Source: Streptomyces ficellus
GTDB lineage: Bacteria > Actinomycetota > Actinomycetes > Streptomycetales > Streptomycetaceae
DNA: 64,000 nt
Assembly (NCBI RefSeq): GCF_030406405.1
Contig: NZ_JAUEPL010000002.1
Coordinates: 186,001-250,000 of the forward strand
Reading direction: 5' to 3'
Shown: one piece after another, positions 8,759-16,485 of the stretch
How the letters are laid out: each line of letters begins with the position of its first letter
Numbering within the stretch: position 1 is the stretch's first letter
Notes under the pieces: generated by a model
What the model saw: only the letters and a program-made list of their open reading frames with translations
Databases searched by the model: none
Told to the model about the DNA's origin: nothing
Position numbers and translations under genes: made by a program

Positions 8759-10399
8759 TCACGCGTCGATCAGCGGCGCTCGCGGGGAGCTGCGCAGCGG
8801 CGTGGCCAGTTCGGCAAGTGCCCGTTCCAGACTGTGCAGGTGTGCCAGCGCGGGCTCGGCGACGGCAACCGCGACAGCGACGGCAGGCTGCGACCCCTCC
8901 ACCGGAGTGGACCCCTCAACCCGAGCGGACCCCTCCACCCCAGCGGTCCCCTCCACCGGAAGGGACCCCTCCACCCGAGCGGGGGCCACGCCCTGCCGCG
9001 GCCCCTCCGCCGAAGCCGCAGCCACGCGCTGCCGCGCAGCCTTCTCCGGTGCCGTGAGCGCTTCGACGGCGGCTTCCACGCGCCAGCAGGCGGCCGCCAG
9101 CCGGGCGTCGTGGGACGCCTCGGGGTCCCCGGCGATGGAGGCCAGGCCGCGCACCTCGCGGGCGCACTCGTCGAGCAGGGCGAGCACGTGCCGGGCCCGG
9201 GCCTTGCGGGCGCGCAGGGGGCTCAGCGGGTGCACCAGCGGGGCCAGGGACAGCCGGACGCGACCGAGGATGGCCTCCAGTTCGGCGACGTGGGGTGCCG
9301 GGTCGGCGGTCGTGGAGCCGGACAGGCGCGCGGCGGCCTCCGCGGTGCACACGTGCACGCAGCGCAGGGCACGCTGGATCCACGCGTCCGTGGTGGCGTG
9401 GGTGGTGACGGGCAGGACGAACAGCACGGCCAGCACCGCGCCGACGGCACCGATTCCCGTCTCCATGAGCCGCAGCGCGAGCAGCCCCGGGTCCAGTACG
9501 CCCAGGAGCCCGTACAGCGCCCCCGCCATCAGCGTCACGGACAGCATCATCCAGGTGTACGACACCGCGGCCGTGTAGAAGATCCCGAAGACGCAGGCGG
9601 CGACCAGGACGGCGGTGGGGACGGCGGCCCCCTCCAGCGGGACCAGCACCACCACGCCGACCCCGATACCGATCAGCGTGCCGAGGACCCGCCGGAATCC
9701 GCGGACCAGGGTCTCGCCACGGGAAGCGGTGTTGACGAAGATCCACCAGGTGGCACCGACCGCCCAGTACCACCGCTCCCCGGAGAGCATCTGGCCGATG
9801 ACGAGCGCCACGGCACCGCCGACGGTCGCCTGGATCGCCTGGCGCGTCGTGGTGCGGGCCAGCCCCCTGCCCTCGTCGCGCGGTTGCGCGGCGGGCGGGG
9901 GGAGGCGCCGCTCGTAGCACCACAGGCCGAAGCGGACCGCCGAGGACGCGACCAGCGAGAGCGCGACCGCGGCGTACAGCTCGGGGAGCTGGCCGGGCAT
10001 CGTACGCAGGAACTGCGTCACGAAGAAGGTCATGAACGCGAAGACGCCCAGGGCGTGGCCGCGCGGCCCCCAGCGGCGGGCATAGACCCCGCCGGCCACC
10101 ACGGCGAGGAAGGCCACGTCCCGCGCGACGGGGTGGTCGTGCAGGACGGCCGCGAGTGCGAGCACGGGAAAGCCGACGACGGGCAGCAGCGCGGTGGTGA
10201 CCGCCTGGCCGCGAACCGTGGCGTCGGTGACGGTGAAGAGCGCGAGGAGCGCGGCGAGCCCACCGGTGATGGCCGCCACGAGGGAATGTCCGGCGAGGCC
10301 GCACACGGCCACCGCCAAGCCGATGCCGAGGACGGCCCGGGCGGCGCTGCGCAGTCGCAGCCGCCCCGGATCCGGAGCCACGAACACCTTCTTCAGCAC
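8759..10399 (-). CDS. FUSC-family integral membrane transporter
   Basis: A 546-residue protein with two sets of hydrophobic segments: about five or six in residues 20-165, a basic linker, then a FUSC domain starting at TTRQAIQATVGGAVALVIG near residue 185 with the typical WYWAVGATWWIF and about five further segments to residue 360. The rest is a cytoplasmic helical region. Members of this group (aromatic-acid exporter, YccS or fusaric acid resistance type) export aromatic or weak acids. It is divergent from an Lrp/AsnC regulator. The C-terminal tail contains five copies of a six-residue V-E-G-S repeat. The start at 10399 (GTG) precedes the first hydrophobic block; longer frames lack a site. 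Confidence 0.8.
   Translation of the reverse strand: MLKKVFVAPDPGRLRLRSAARAVLGIGLAVAVCGLAGHSLVAAITGGLAALLALFTVTDATVRGQAVTTALLPVVGFPVLALAAVLHDHPVARDVAFLAVVAGGVYARRWGPRGHALGVFAFMTFFVTQFLRTMPGQLPELYAAVALSLVASSAVRFGLWCYERRLPPPAAQPRDEGRGLARTTTRQAIQATVGGAVALVIGQMLSGERWYWAVGATWWIFVNTASRGETLVRGFRRVLGTLIGIGVGVVVLVPLEGAAVPTAVLVAACVFGIFYTAAVSYTWMMLSVTLMAGALYGLLGVLDPGLLALRLMETGIGAVGAVLAVLFVLPVTTHATTDAWIQRALRCVHVCTAEAAARLSGSTTADPAPHVAELEAILGRVRLSLAPLVHPLSPLRARKARARHVLALLDECAREVRGLASIAGDPEASHDARLAAACWRVEAAVEALTAPEKAARQRVAAASAEGPRQGVAPARVEGSLPVEGTAGVEGSARVEGSTPVEGSQPAVAVAVAVAEPALAHLHSLERALAELATPLRSSPRAPLIDA
8892..8981 (-). repeat. five tandem 18-base repeats inside the FUSC gene
   Basis: Five head-to-tail 18-base units start at 8892, 8910, 8928, 8946 and 8964, with consensus GACCCCTCCACCCGAGCG on the plus strand. 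Read on the coding strand they give a hexapeptide repeat (A/S-R/P-V-E-G-S/T) in the cytoplasmic C-terminal tail. The unit is a multiple of three, so copy-number change would keep the frame. Confidence 0.9.
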
Positions 10400-10532
10400 A
10401 GTTTCCCGCCCCTTTACGTCCACTACATCCGTTACGTTCCGGCATGAAAAAGGCGCCGCGGGATCCGCAGCGCCATCGACGGCTCCATGAGAGCATTCTT
10501 CGGCCCGATGGCTCAACTCGTCCCTTGCGCCC

Positions 10533-10640
10533 TGGGCCATTGGTCCAGTGACCGACCGACACTCGGGGATACAAGCGGGCCAATGGGTCAGCCCCTCGCC
10601 AGCAGGGCAGTCACCGGCTGATCGACGCTGGGCCATTGGT
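10533..10640. promoter_or_regulatory. three CCAWTGG operator-like sites between FUSC and Lrp genes
   Basis: The identical 12-mer TGGGCCATTGGT occurs at 10533-10544 and 10629-10640, and a related site, GGGCCAATGGGT, lies between them at 10577-10588 in inverted sense (CCAATGG is the complement of CCATTGG). The last copy ends about 45 bases before the regulator start. Lrp/AsnC proteins bind several spaced sites and often regulate themselves, so these are the likely operators. The rest of the 286-base gap shows nothing else. Confidence 0.6.
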
Positions 10641-10685
10641 ACCGTGATCGTAAGAACCGATGTGCCAGAAGGGGGCCGAGGGGCC

Positions 10686-11234
10686 ATGGCGGTGGACGAG
10701 CTCGACACCCGCATCCTCCGGCTGCTGCTGGAGCAGCCGCGTACCAGCGTGCGCGAGTACGCGCGGACCCTCGGCATCGCGCGCGGCACCCTGCAGGCGC
10801 GGCTGGACCGGCTGGAGCGGGACGGTGTGATCACCGGCTCGGGCCCGGTCCTCTCCCCCGCCGCGCTCGGGCATCCGGTGCTCGCGTTCGTTCACATCGA
10901 GGTCACGCAGGGGCATCTGGACGAGGTGGGCGACGCGCTCGCCGCCATCCCCGAGATCATCGAGGCGTTCTCGATCACCGGCGGCGGGGATCTGCTCACC
11001 CGGGTCGTGGCGCGGGACAACGGGCATCTGGAGGACGTCATCCAGCGGCTGATCCAGCTGCCGGGGGTGGTGCGTACGCGTACGGAGATGGCGTTGCGCG
11101 AGCGGGTGCCGCACCGGCTGCTGCCGCTGGTGGAATCGGTGGGCCGGGCCTCCTCCACCTCCGCCTCCGTCTCTACCCCCGTCTCTACCTCCGTCTCCGC
11201 CTCCGGGCAGACGGGACAGACCGGACAGAGGTGA
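10686..11234 (+). CDS. Lrp/AsnC-family transcriptional regulator
   Basis: A 182-residue protein. The N-terminal helix-turn-helix covers residues 5-60 (LDTRILRLLLEQPR, then REYARTLGIARGTLQARLDRLERDG). The RAM (amino-acid-binding) domain covers about 75-150 with FSITGGGDLLTRVVARD. The last 25 residues are a low-complexity Ser/Thr/Val and GQT tail not normal for the family, encoded by CTCC/TCTA-rich repeats. ATG 10686 has GAGGGG upstream. It probably controls the divergent FUSC exporter and itself through the CCAWTGG sites. Confidence 0.88.
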   Translation: MAVDELDTRILRLLLEQPRTSVREYARTLGIARGTLQARLDRLERDGVITGSGPVLSPAALGHPVLAFVHIEVTQGHLDEVGDALAAIPEIIEAFSITGGGDLLTRVVARDNGHLEDVIQRLIQLPGVVRTRTEMALRERVPHRLLPLVESVGRASSTSASVSTPVSTSVSASGQTGQTGQR

Positions 11235-11259
11235 GCGGCGGCTTGGCATGCTGGGGGCC

Positions 11260-11955
11260 ATGAGCACCTCCCGCACCCGCACCGCGGTCATCTTCGATCT
11301 CGACGGCACGCTGGTCGACAGCGAGCCGAACTACTACGAGGCGGGCCGCCGGCTCCTGGAGCGCTACGGCGTCACGGACTTCACTTGGGAGCGCCACACC
11401 GACTTCATCGGCATCGGAACGCGCGAGACGCTGGAGATCCTCAAGGAGGAGTACGGGATCGACGCGCCGATCGAGGAACTGCTCGCCGGCAAGAACCGGC
11501 ACTACCTGGAGCTGGCGCGGGCGGCGACCGAGGTGTTCCCCGAGATGCGGACGCTGGTGGAGCGGTTGCACGCGGAGGGCGTGCCGATGGCCGTCGCGTC
11601 CGGTTCGTCGCGGGCGGCGATCGAGGCGGTCCTCGGCGGGACGGGGCTGGACGCCTACCTCACCACCCTGGTGTCGGCCGAGGACGTCGAGCGGGGCAAG
11701 CCGGCGCCGGACGTGTTCCTGGAGGCGGCGCGCCGGCTCGGGGTGGAGCCGGCGCGCTGCGTCGTGCTGGAGGACGCCCCGCCCGGCGCGGCGGCGGCCA
11801 CGGCCGCGCGGATGCGGTGCATCGCCGTGCCGTACGTACCGGAGACGGTCGACGACCCGGCGTTCGGCGGCGCGGGGCTGCTGCTCCTGCGCGGTGGGCA
11901 GGCGGAGTTCACAGCACGGGCGGCGTACGACTTCGTGATGGCGGCCCGCCGTTAG
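11260..11955 (+). CDS. HAD-superfamily hydrolase (beta-phosphoglucomutase-like)
   Basis: A 231-residue phosphatase or phosphoglucomutase of HAD subfamily IA. Motif I is IFDLDGTLVDSE (nucleophile and acid Asp residues near 11 and 13). The cap helices follow, then motif II VASGSSRAAIEAVL, motif III KPAPDVFLEAARRLG and motif IV VVLEDAPPGAAAA. The start ATG 11260 has GGGGG just upstream; an in-frame ATG at 11248 is also possible. The substrate cannot be told from the sequence. Confidence 0.85.
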   Translation: MSTSRTRTAVIFDLDGTLVDSEPNYYEAGRRLLERYGVTDFTWERHTDFIGIGTRETLEILKEEYGIDAPIEELLAGKNRHYLELARAATEVFPEMRTLVERLHAEGVPMAVASGSSRAAIEAVLGGTGLDAYLTTLVSAEDVERGKPAPDVFLEAARRLGVEPARCVVLEDAPPGAAAATAARMRCIAVPYVPETVDDPAFGGAGLLLLRGGQAEFTARAAYDFVMAARR

Positions 11956-12026
11956 CCCCTCGGGCCGCCGTCAGCCCCTCGAAAACCGATTGCCCCGCTC
12001 AAGCGCCGCGCGCGAGGCTGCTCGCC

Positions 12027-12302
12027 ATGTCCGACAACGTACCGAGCGGTTCGCGTGGTGTGGCCGCCCTCTTCTCCCATGGGCGGCTGACGGCCATCCC
12101 GCGCAAGCCGGCCCGCCGCGAGCAACTGCTGGTCCATCTCGCCGAGACGCTGTTCGAGCGGGGCCGGTCCTACACGGAGCCCGAGGTCAACGAGGCGCTG
12201 CGCACCGTGCACGAGGACTGTTCCGCGCTGCGCCGCTACCTGGTGGTCGCGGGCCTGCTGACCCGCACCAAGGACGGCGCGAGCTACCAGCGTGTGCAGT
12301 AG
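12027..12302 (+). CDS. DUF2087 domain protein
   Basis: A 91-residue protein. After a short N-terminus it has LTAIPRKPARREQLLVHLAETL, then YTEPEVNEALRTVHEDCSALRRYLVVAGLLTR, which is the DUF2087 pattern (a small winged-helix-like domain, also found fused to ArsR regulators). The final residues, TKDGASYQRV, agree with the family. Its role is unknown; a DNA- or RNA-binding function is inferred from the fold only. It converges on the GNAT-AAA+ gene. Confidence 0.8.
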   Translation: MSDNVPSGSRGVAALFSHGRLTAIPRKPARREQLLVHLAETLFERGRSYTEPEVNEALRTVHEDCSALRRYLVVAGLLTRTKDGASYQRVQ

Positions 12303-12342
12303 TCCTCCAGTCTCCAGTCCTCGAGTCCTCCACCTCTCGTCC

Positions 12343-13620
12343 TCAGAACCGTGCGTGGGCGGTGATGTCCGCGCCAAACTGGTCGATCATCGCCGGTGTC
12401 ACGGTCGGCCGGCACTGGGCGATGGCCGCGAGGTAGTCGTCCGTGCTCGCGCCCGGTGCCCGCACCTGGTCCTGGTCACCGAGGTCCCGCTCGAAGGCCG
12501 CCTGGGCCGCGATCCGGGCGGCGTGCTCGATGTCGGCGGGGGTGAACAGCTCGCTGGCCGCGACCAGCACGGACACGTCCACGTCGGACCGGCCGTCGGT
12601 GTAGCGGGACCAGATCGCCGCCCGCGCCGCCTTGTCCGGCGTACCGATCGGGATCAGGTAGTCGAACCTGCCGGGGCGCAGGAACGCGGGATCGAGCGAG
12701 CGGATGGAGTTGGTGGCGCACACCAACAGCCGCTCGTCGCCCTCGCGGAAGCGGGGTATCAGCTTGAGCAGTTCATTGGTGACCCCGTGCATCCCGCCGG
12801 GCTGCGCGGGCTCGGTGCGTACGGGGGCGATCTCCTCCACCTCGTCGATGAAGACGAGCACCCGCTCCAGCTCCGAGATGCGGGCGAACGCGCTGCGCAG
12901 CGCCGCCGCGAGATTGCCCTCGTCGGCCAGCCGTGAGGGCAGCAGTTCGACGAACGGCCAGCCGAGCCGGGAGGCGATGCCCCGGGCGAACGTGGTCTTG
13001 CCGGTGCCCGGCGGCCCGAACAGGGTGATGGCCCGCGGCGGCCGCACCCCGTGCCGGGCGGCCCGTTCCGGCTGGGCGAGCGGCAGGACGACCCGCCGCT
13101 CGATCAGGTCCTTCTCGGTCTCCATGCCGGCGACCTTGCCCCACAGGTCGCCCGGCAGGAACCGTCCACCCAGGTCCTCCAGGAGGCTGGCGGCGGGCCC
13201 GTGCAGCGGCTCCACCTTCTCGAAGTAGGCGACGGCGGGCTGCCGGGTGTAGCCGGCGTTGAGCAGGCCCTCGCCGAGCAGTTCCTCCTCCGGCAGGACG
13301 TAGGCGATCCGCCCCACCCGGGCGGCGAGGAGCCGCCGCTCCAGCTCCACCAGCAGCGCGCTCGCCAGTCCCCGCCCCCGCCAGGCGGCGGAGATGGCGA
13401 TGCGCATCACCCACGCCCGCTCCCCGGCCACGCAGGCGAGCGCGGCCCCGATGGGTACGCCCTGGTGCACGGCGACCACGGCCGGCTGGCGGGAGGTCAG
13501 CGCGCCGATGCACTCGGCGAGCGAGAACACCGATTCCTGTCCGAGCTCGGCCGTGGTGTCGATCAGATGGACGACGGCCGCGAGATCGCTTTCACGGTAG
13601 TCGTGGATGAGCCAGTTCAC
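12343..13620 (-). CDS. GNAT acetyltransferase-AAA+ ATPase fusion
   Basis: A 425-residue two-domain protein. Residues 1-150 form a GNAT domain: HDYRESDLAAVVHLID, then the acetyl-CoA loop WRGRGLASALL near residue 83. Residues about 165-425 are an AAA+ module with Walker A GPPGTGKTTFA near 203, Walker B VLVFIDEVEE near 255, sensor ATNSIRSLDPAFLRPGR and the arginine-finger/FDYLIPIG region typical of FtsH/CDC48-like ATPases. The target of either activity is unknown. The valine (GTG) start at 13620 has AGGGGCGG upstream; longer in-frame versions start in non-coding-like sequence. Confidence 0.85.
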   Translation of the reverse strand: MNWLIHDYRESDLAAVVHLIDTTAELGQESVFSLAECIGALTSRQPAVVAVHQGVPIGAALACVAGERAWVMRIAISAAWRGRGLASALLVELERRLLAARVGRIAYVLPEEELLGEGLLNAGYTRQPAVAYFEKVEPLHGPAASLLEDLGGRFLPGDLWGKVAGMETEKDLIERRVVLPLAQPERAARHGVRPPRAITLFGPPGTGKTTFARGIASRLGWPFVELLPSRLADEGNLAAALRSAFARISELERVLVFIDEVEEIAPVRTEPAQPGGMHGVTNELLKLIPRFREGDERLLVCATNSIRSLDPAFLRPGRFDYLIPIGTPDKAARAAIWSRYTDGRSDVDVSVLVAASELFTPADIEHAARIAAQAAFERDLGDQDQVRAPGASTDDYLAAIAQCRPTVTPAMIDQFGADITAHARF

Positions 13621-13745
13621 CGGTACCGCCCCTCGTTGGTGCTGTTCCGGCGAGGCTAGGGGCGACGGCATGGCCGGTCCTGCTCCACTCCGCACAACCC
13701 GCGGCCGGGAACGCGACGTTCCGGCGGTAGGAATCCGGGAGGAGA

Positions 13746-14168
13746 TCAGCCGAGGAAGCTCAGCCGTACCGTTCGTTCGGGATTGTCCTTGTTGGTATCG
13801 ACCACGCACACCGACTGCCAGGTGCCGAGGGCCATCTCCCCGCCGATGACCGGGATCGTGGCGTGCGGCGGCACCAGGGCCGGCAGGACGTGGTCGCGGC
13901 CGTGGCCGGGGCTGCCGTGGCGGTGCTGCCAGCGGTCGTCGGCCGGGAGCAGCGTGTGCAGGGCGGCGAGCAGGTCGTCGTCGCTGCCGGCGCCGGTCTC
14001 CAGGATGGCCACGCCGGTCGTCGCGTGCGGGGTGAAGACGTTCAGCAGGCCGTCGCGTCCGGCCGCCGCCTCCCGCAGGAACGAGGCACAGTCGCCGGTC
14101 AGGTCGTGGACGACCTCCCGGGAGCCGGTGGTGATGCGCAGCGTGCGTGTGGTGAATGCGTCGCTCAT
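13746..14168 (-). CDS. YjbQ/UPF0047 family protein
   Basis: A 140-residue single-domain protein. The family motifs are all present: VFTPHATTGVAILE near residue 50, DDLLAALHTLLP, HGRDHVLPALVPPHATIPVIGG with the conserved metal-site His residues, and GTWQSVCVVD at the end. Family members were described as having thiamine-phosphate synthase-like activity; the true role is uncertain. It starts at ATG 14168 (an ATG three codons upstream is possible). It is divergent from a flavin monooxygenase gene. Confidence 0.9.
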   Translation of the reverse strand: MSDAFTTRTLRITTGSREVVHDLTGDCASFLREAAAGRDGLLNVFTPHATTGVAILETGAGSDDDLLAALHTLLPADDRWQHRHGSPGHGRDHVLPALVPPHATIPVIGGEMALGTWQSVCVVDTNKDNPERTVRLSFLG

Positions 14169-14383
14169 GCCGTCCATGGTGTCACCGTGCCGGCTCCCGC
14201 CGCGGCAGCCCGCGAGTCACACGGCAGGCCGTGGAGGTGACGAGGCATCAGCCCGCACGGGAGTGGTTGTCGGAGGGGCGTTACCCGCGATCTCTCCGTC
14301 GCCGAGCGGCGGCCGGAGGCGGCGCCGGCTTCACCCGGTGGCCCCTGGGGAAGATCCGCGCACCCACCCTGGTTAGTAGAAAC

Positions 14384-15508
14384 GTGAACGATTTCGGGCT
14401 GCGAGACGTGAGCGTGGTGGTCATCGGCGCCGGGCAGGCCGGGCTGTCGGCCGCGTACCACCTGCGGCGCGCCGGCCTGGAGCCCGAGCGGGACTTCGTC
14501 GTCCTGGACCACGCCCCGGGGCCGGGCGGCGCCTGGCAGTTCCGGTGGGCTTCGCTCACGTACGGCAAGGTGCACGGGATGCACGCGCTGCCCGGCATGG
14601 CGCTGACCGGCGCCGACGACAGCCGCCCCTCGTCGGAGGTGATCGGCGACTACTTCACGCGGTACGAGGAGGCCTTCGGCCTGCGCGTGCACCGCCCGGT
14701 CGCCGTGGCGGCGGTACGGAGCGGCGACGGCGGGCGGCTGCTGGTGGAGTCCTCGGAGGGGACGTACGCCACGCGGGCGCTGATCAACGCCACCGGCACC
14801 TGGGACCGGCCGTTCTGGCCGCGCTATCCCGGCCAGGAGACCTTCCGGGGGCGGCAGTTGCACACGGCGAACTACCCGGGGCCCGAGGAGTTCGCCGGGC
14901 AGCGGGTGATCGTGGTGGGCGGCGGGGCGTCCGGCACCCAGCACCTGATGGAGATCGCGGAGGTCGCGGCGGAGACCACGTGGGTGACACGCCGGGAGCC
15001 GGTGTGGCGCGAGGGTCCGTTCGGGGAGGTTCAGGGCCGGGCGGCGGTGGCGCTGGTGGAGGACAGGGTGCGGCGCGGGCTGCCGCCGCAGAGCGTGGTC
15101 AGCGTGACCGGGCTGCCGCTGACCGACGCGGTGGTGCGGGCCCGGGAGCGCGGGATCCTGGACCGGCTGCCGATGTTCGACCGGATCACCCCGACCGGGG
15201 TGGCCTGGGACCGCGATCCCGCCCCGGGCCGGGGGCCGGACCGAGAGCTGGGCGGGGGCCGGACCATGGACGCGGACGTGATCCTGTGGGCGACCGGCTT
15301 CCGGGCCGCCATCGACCATCTGGCGCCGCTGCGACTGCGCGAGCGGGGCGGTGGCATCCGGGTGGAGGGCACGCGCGCGGTACGGGACGAGCGCGTCCAC
15401 CTGGTGGGCTACGGGCCGTCGGCGTCGACGATCGGCGCGAACCGCGCGGGGCGGGCCGCGGTCCGCGACATCCGGCGGCTGCTGGACAGGGAGCCGGTGG
15501 CCGTATGA
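14384..15508 (+). CDS. flavin-containing monooxygenase-like NAD(P)/FAD oxidoreductase
   Basis: A 374-residue protein with two Rossmann motifs: VVIGAGQAGLSAAYHL at residues 11-26 for FAD and VIVVGGGASGTQHLMEI near residue 180 for NADPH. ATGFRAAIDHL near residue 305 is the conserved ATG motif of flavoprotein monooxygenases. The layout matches the putative flavoprotein monooxygenase/CzcO-like group. The GTG start at 14384 has no ribosome site; TTAGTA lies at 14373-14378, so a leaderless transcript is possible. An alternative start is GTG 14408. Confidence 0.8.
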   Translation: MNDFGLRDVSVVVIGAGQAGLSAAYHLRRAGLEPERDFVVLDHAPGPGGAWQFRWASLTYGKVHGMHALPGMALTGADDSRPSSEVIGDYFTRYEEAFGLRVHRPVAVAAVRSGDGGRLLVESSEGTYATRALINATGTWDRPFWPRYPGQETFRGRQLHTANYPGPEEFAGQRVIVVGGGASGTQHLMEIAEVAAETTWVTRREPVWREGPFGEVQGRAAVALVEDRVRRGLPPQSVVSVTGLPLTDAVVRARERGILDRLPMFDRITPTGVAWDRDPAPGRGPDRELGGGRTMDADVILWATGFRAAIDHLAPLRLRERGGGIRVEGTRAVRDERVHLVGYGPSASTIGANRAGRAAVRDIRRLLDREPVAV

Positions 15509-15556
15509 CGCCTCGCACGCCACCCGCGCCCGCCGCTTCCGGCGACCGCGCGTGGG

Positions 15557-16411
15557 TCAGTCCACGGCGCCGGCGCGCTGCTCGTTGAACTCCTGGACGT
15601 TGCGCTGGTGCTCGGCGTAATCGGCGGTGAAGCGGGTGTCGCCGGGCCGCACGGTGACGAAGTACAGCCAGTCGCCGGGCGGCGGGTTGATCGCGGCGTG
15701 CATGGCCTGCTCGCCGGGGTTGTCGATCGGCGTGGGCGGCAGCCCCTGACGGTTGTACGTGTTGTACGGGCTCTCCATCCTGGTGTCCGCGTGCGAGGTG
15801 TCGATCGTGGAACGGCCCAGCGCGTAGTTGAGGGTCGAGTCCATCTGGAGCGCCATGCCCTGGGCGAGCCGGTTGTGGACGACCCGGGCGACCTTGCCCA
15901 TGTCCTCCGGACTGTCGGCCTCGGCCTGCACGATGCTGGCGATGGTCACCATCTGGTAGAGGGTCACGCCGTTGCGCTGGGCGCCCGCGCTGATGCGGTC
16001 GGCGCCGAACCGCTCGTGGGCGGTCCTCACCATGTAGTCCAGCAGACTGCGCGGCGTCGTCTTCTTGTAGACGGGATACGTGGCGGGGAAGAGGAACCCC
16101 TCGGGGTTGCCCTGGGCGTCGGCCGGCAGTTTGAGCTTGCCGCTCTCGGCCGCCTGCCGGGTGGTACCGGGCGGCGCCTTGAGCGCCCGGTCGACCGCGT
16201 CGTACACCTGGGCGGCCCGCCATCCCTCCGGGATGACCAGCATCTTCGGCTTCTCCGGGGGCGGCAGTGCCGGGGGTTCCTTGAGCAGCACCAAAGGCAC
16301 CAGTACCGCGGCCGCCACGGCGACGACCAGACCTGTGACCAGAAGCAGCAGGCCGCGGCGGGTCTGTCGGTACCGGCGCCGGGGACTGCCCTGCGGAGAC
16401 TCGTTCACCAT
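15557..16411 (-). CDS. MltG-like endolytic transglycosylase (short paralogue)
   Basis: A 284-residue membrane protein: a basic N-terminus, one transmembrane helix (residues 18-42), then a YceG/MltG domain. Seen: PEGFLFPATYPVYK near residue 103, VTIASIVQAEADSPED near residue 155, RLAQGMALQMDSTLNYALG and SPYNTYNRQGLPPTPIDNPG. Such enzymes cut nascent glycan strands and set their length. The chain is shorter than typical MltG, and the usual glutamate-rich ASIVEKE motif reads ASIVQAE here. It lies upstream of an ABC exporter gene on the same strand, with 74 bases between. Confidence 0.85.
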   Translation of the reverse strand: MVNESPQGSPRRRYRQTRRGLLLLVTGLVVAVAAAVLVPLVLLKEPPALPPPEKPKMLVIPEGWRAAQVYDAVDRALKAPPGTTRQAAESGKLKLPADAQGNPEGFLFPATYPVYKKTTPRSLLDYMVRTAHERFGADRISAGAQRNGVTLYQMVTIASIVQAEADSPEDMGKVARVVHNRLAQGMALQMDSTLNYALGRSTIDTSHADTRMESPYNTYNRQGLPPTPIDNPGEQAMHAAINPPPGDWLYFVTVRPGDTRFTADYAEHQRNVQEFNEQRAGAVD

Positions 16412-16485
16412 GCGGGCACGCTAACCCGCCACCCATCCCAAAACCGGCAAATCCGATATGCGGCGCATTTGGCACCGCGGGTGTG

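Noticed and set aside
8741..10447. 568-codon open frame on the plus strand opposite the FUSC gene
   Set aside because: It is an antisense shadow caused by high GC: the product is Gly/Arg/His-rich low complexity without motifs, while the minus strand encodes a clear membrane protein.
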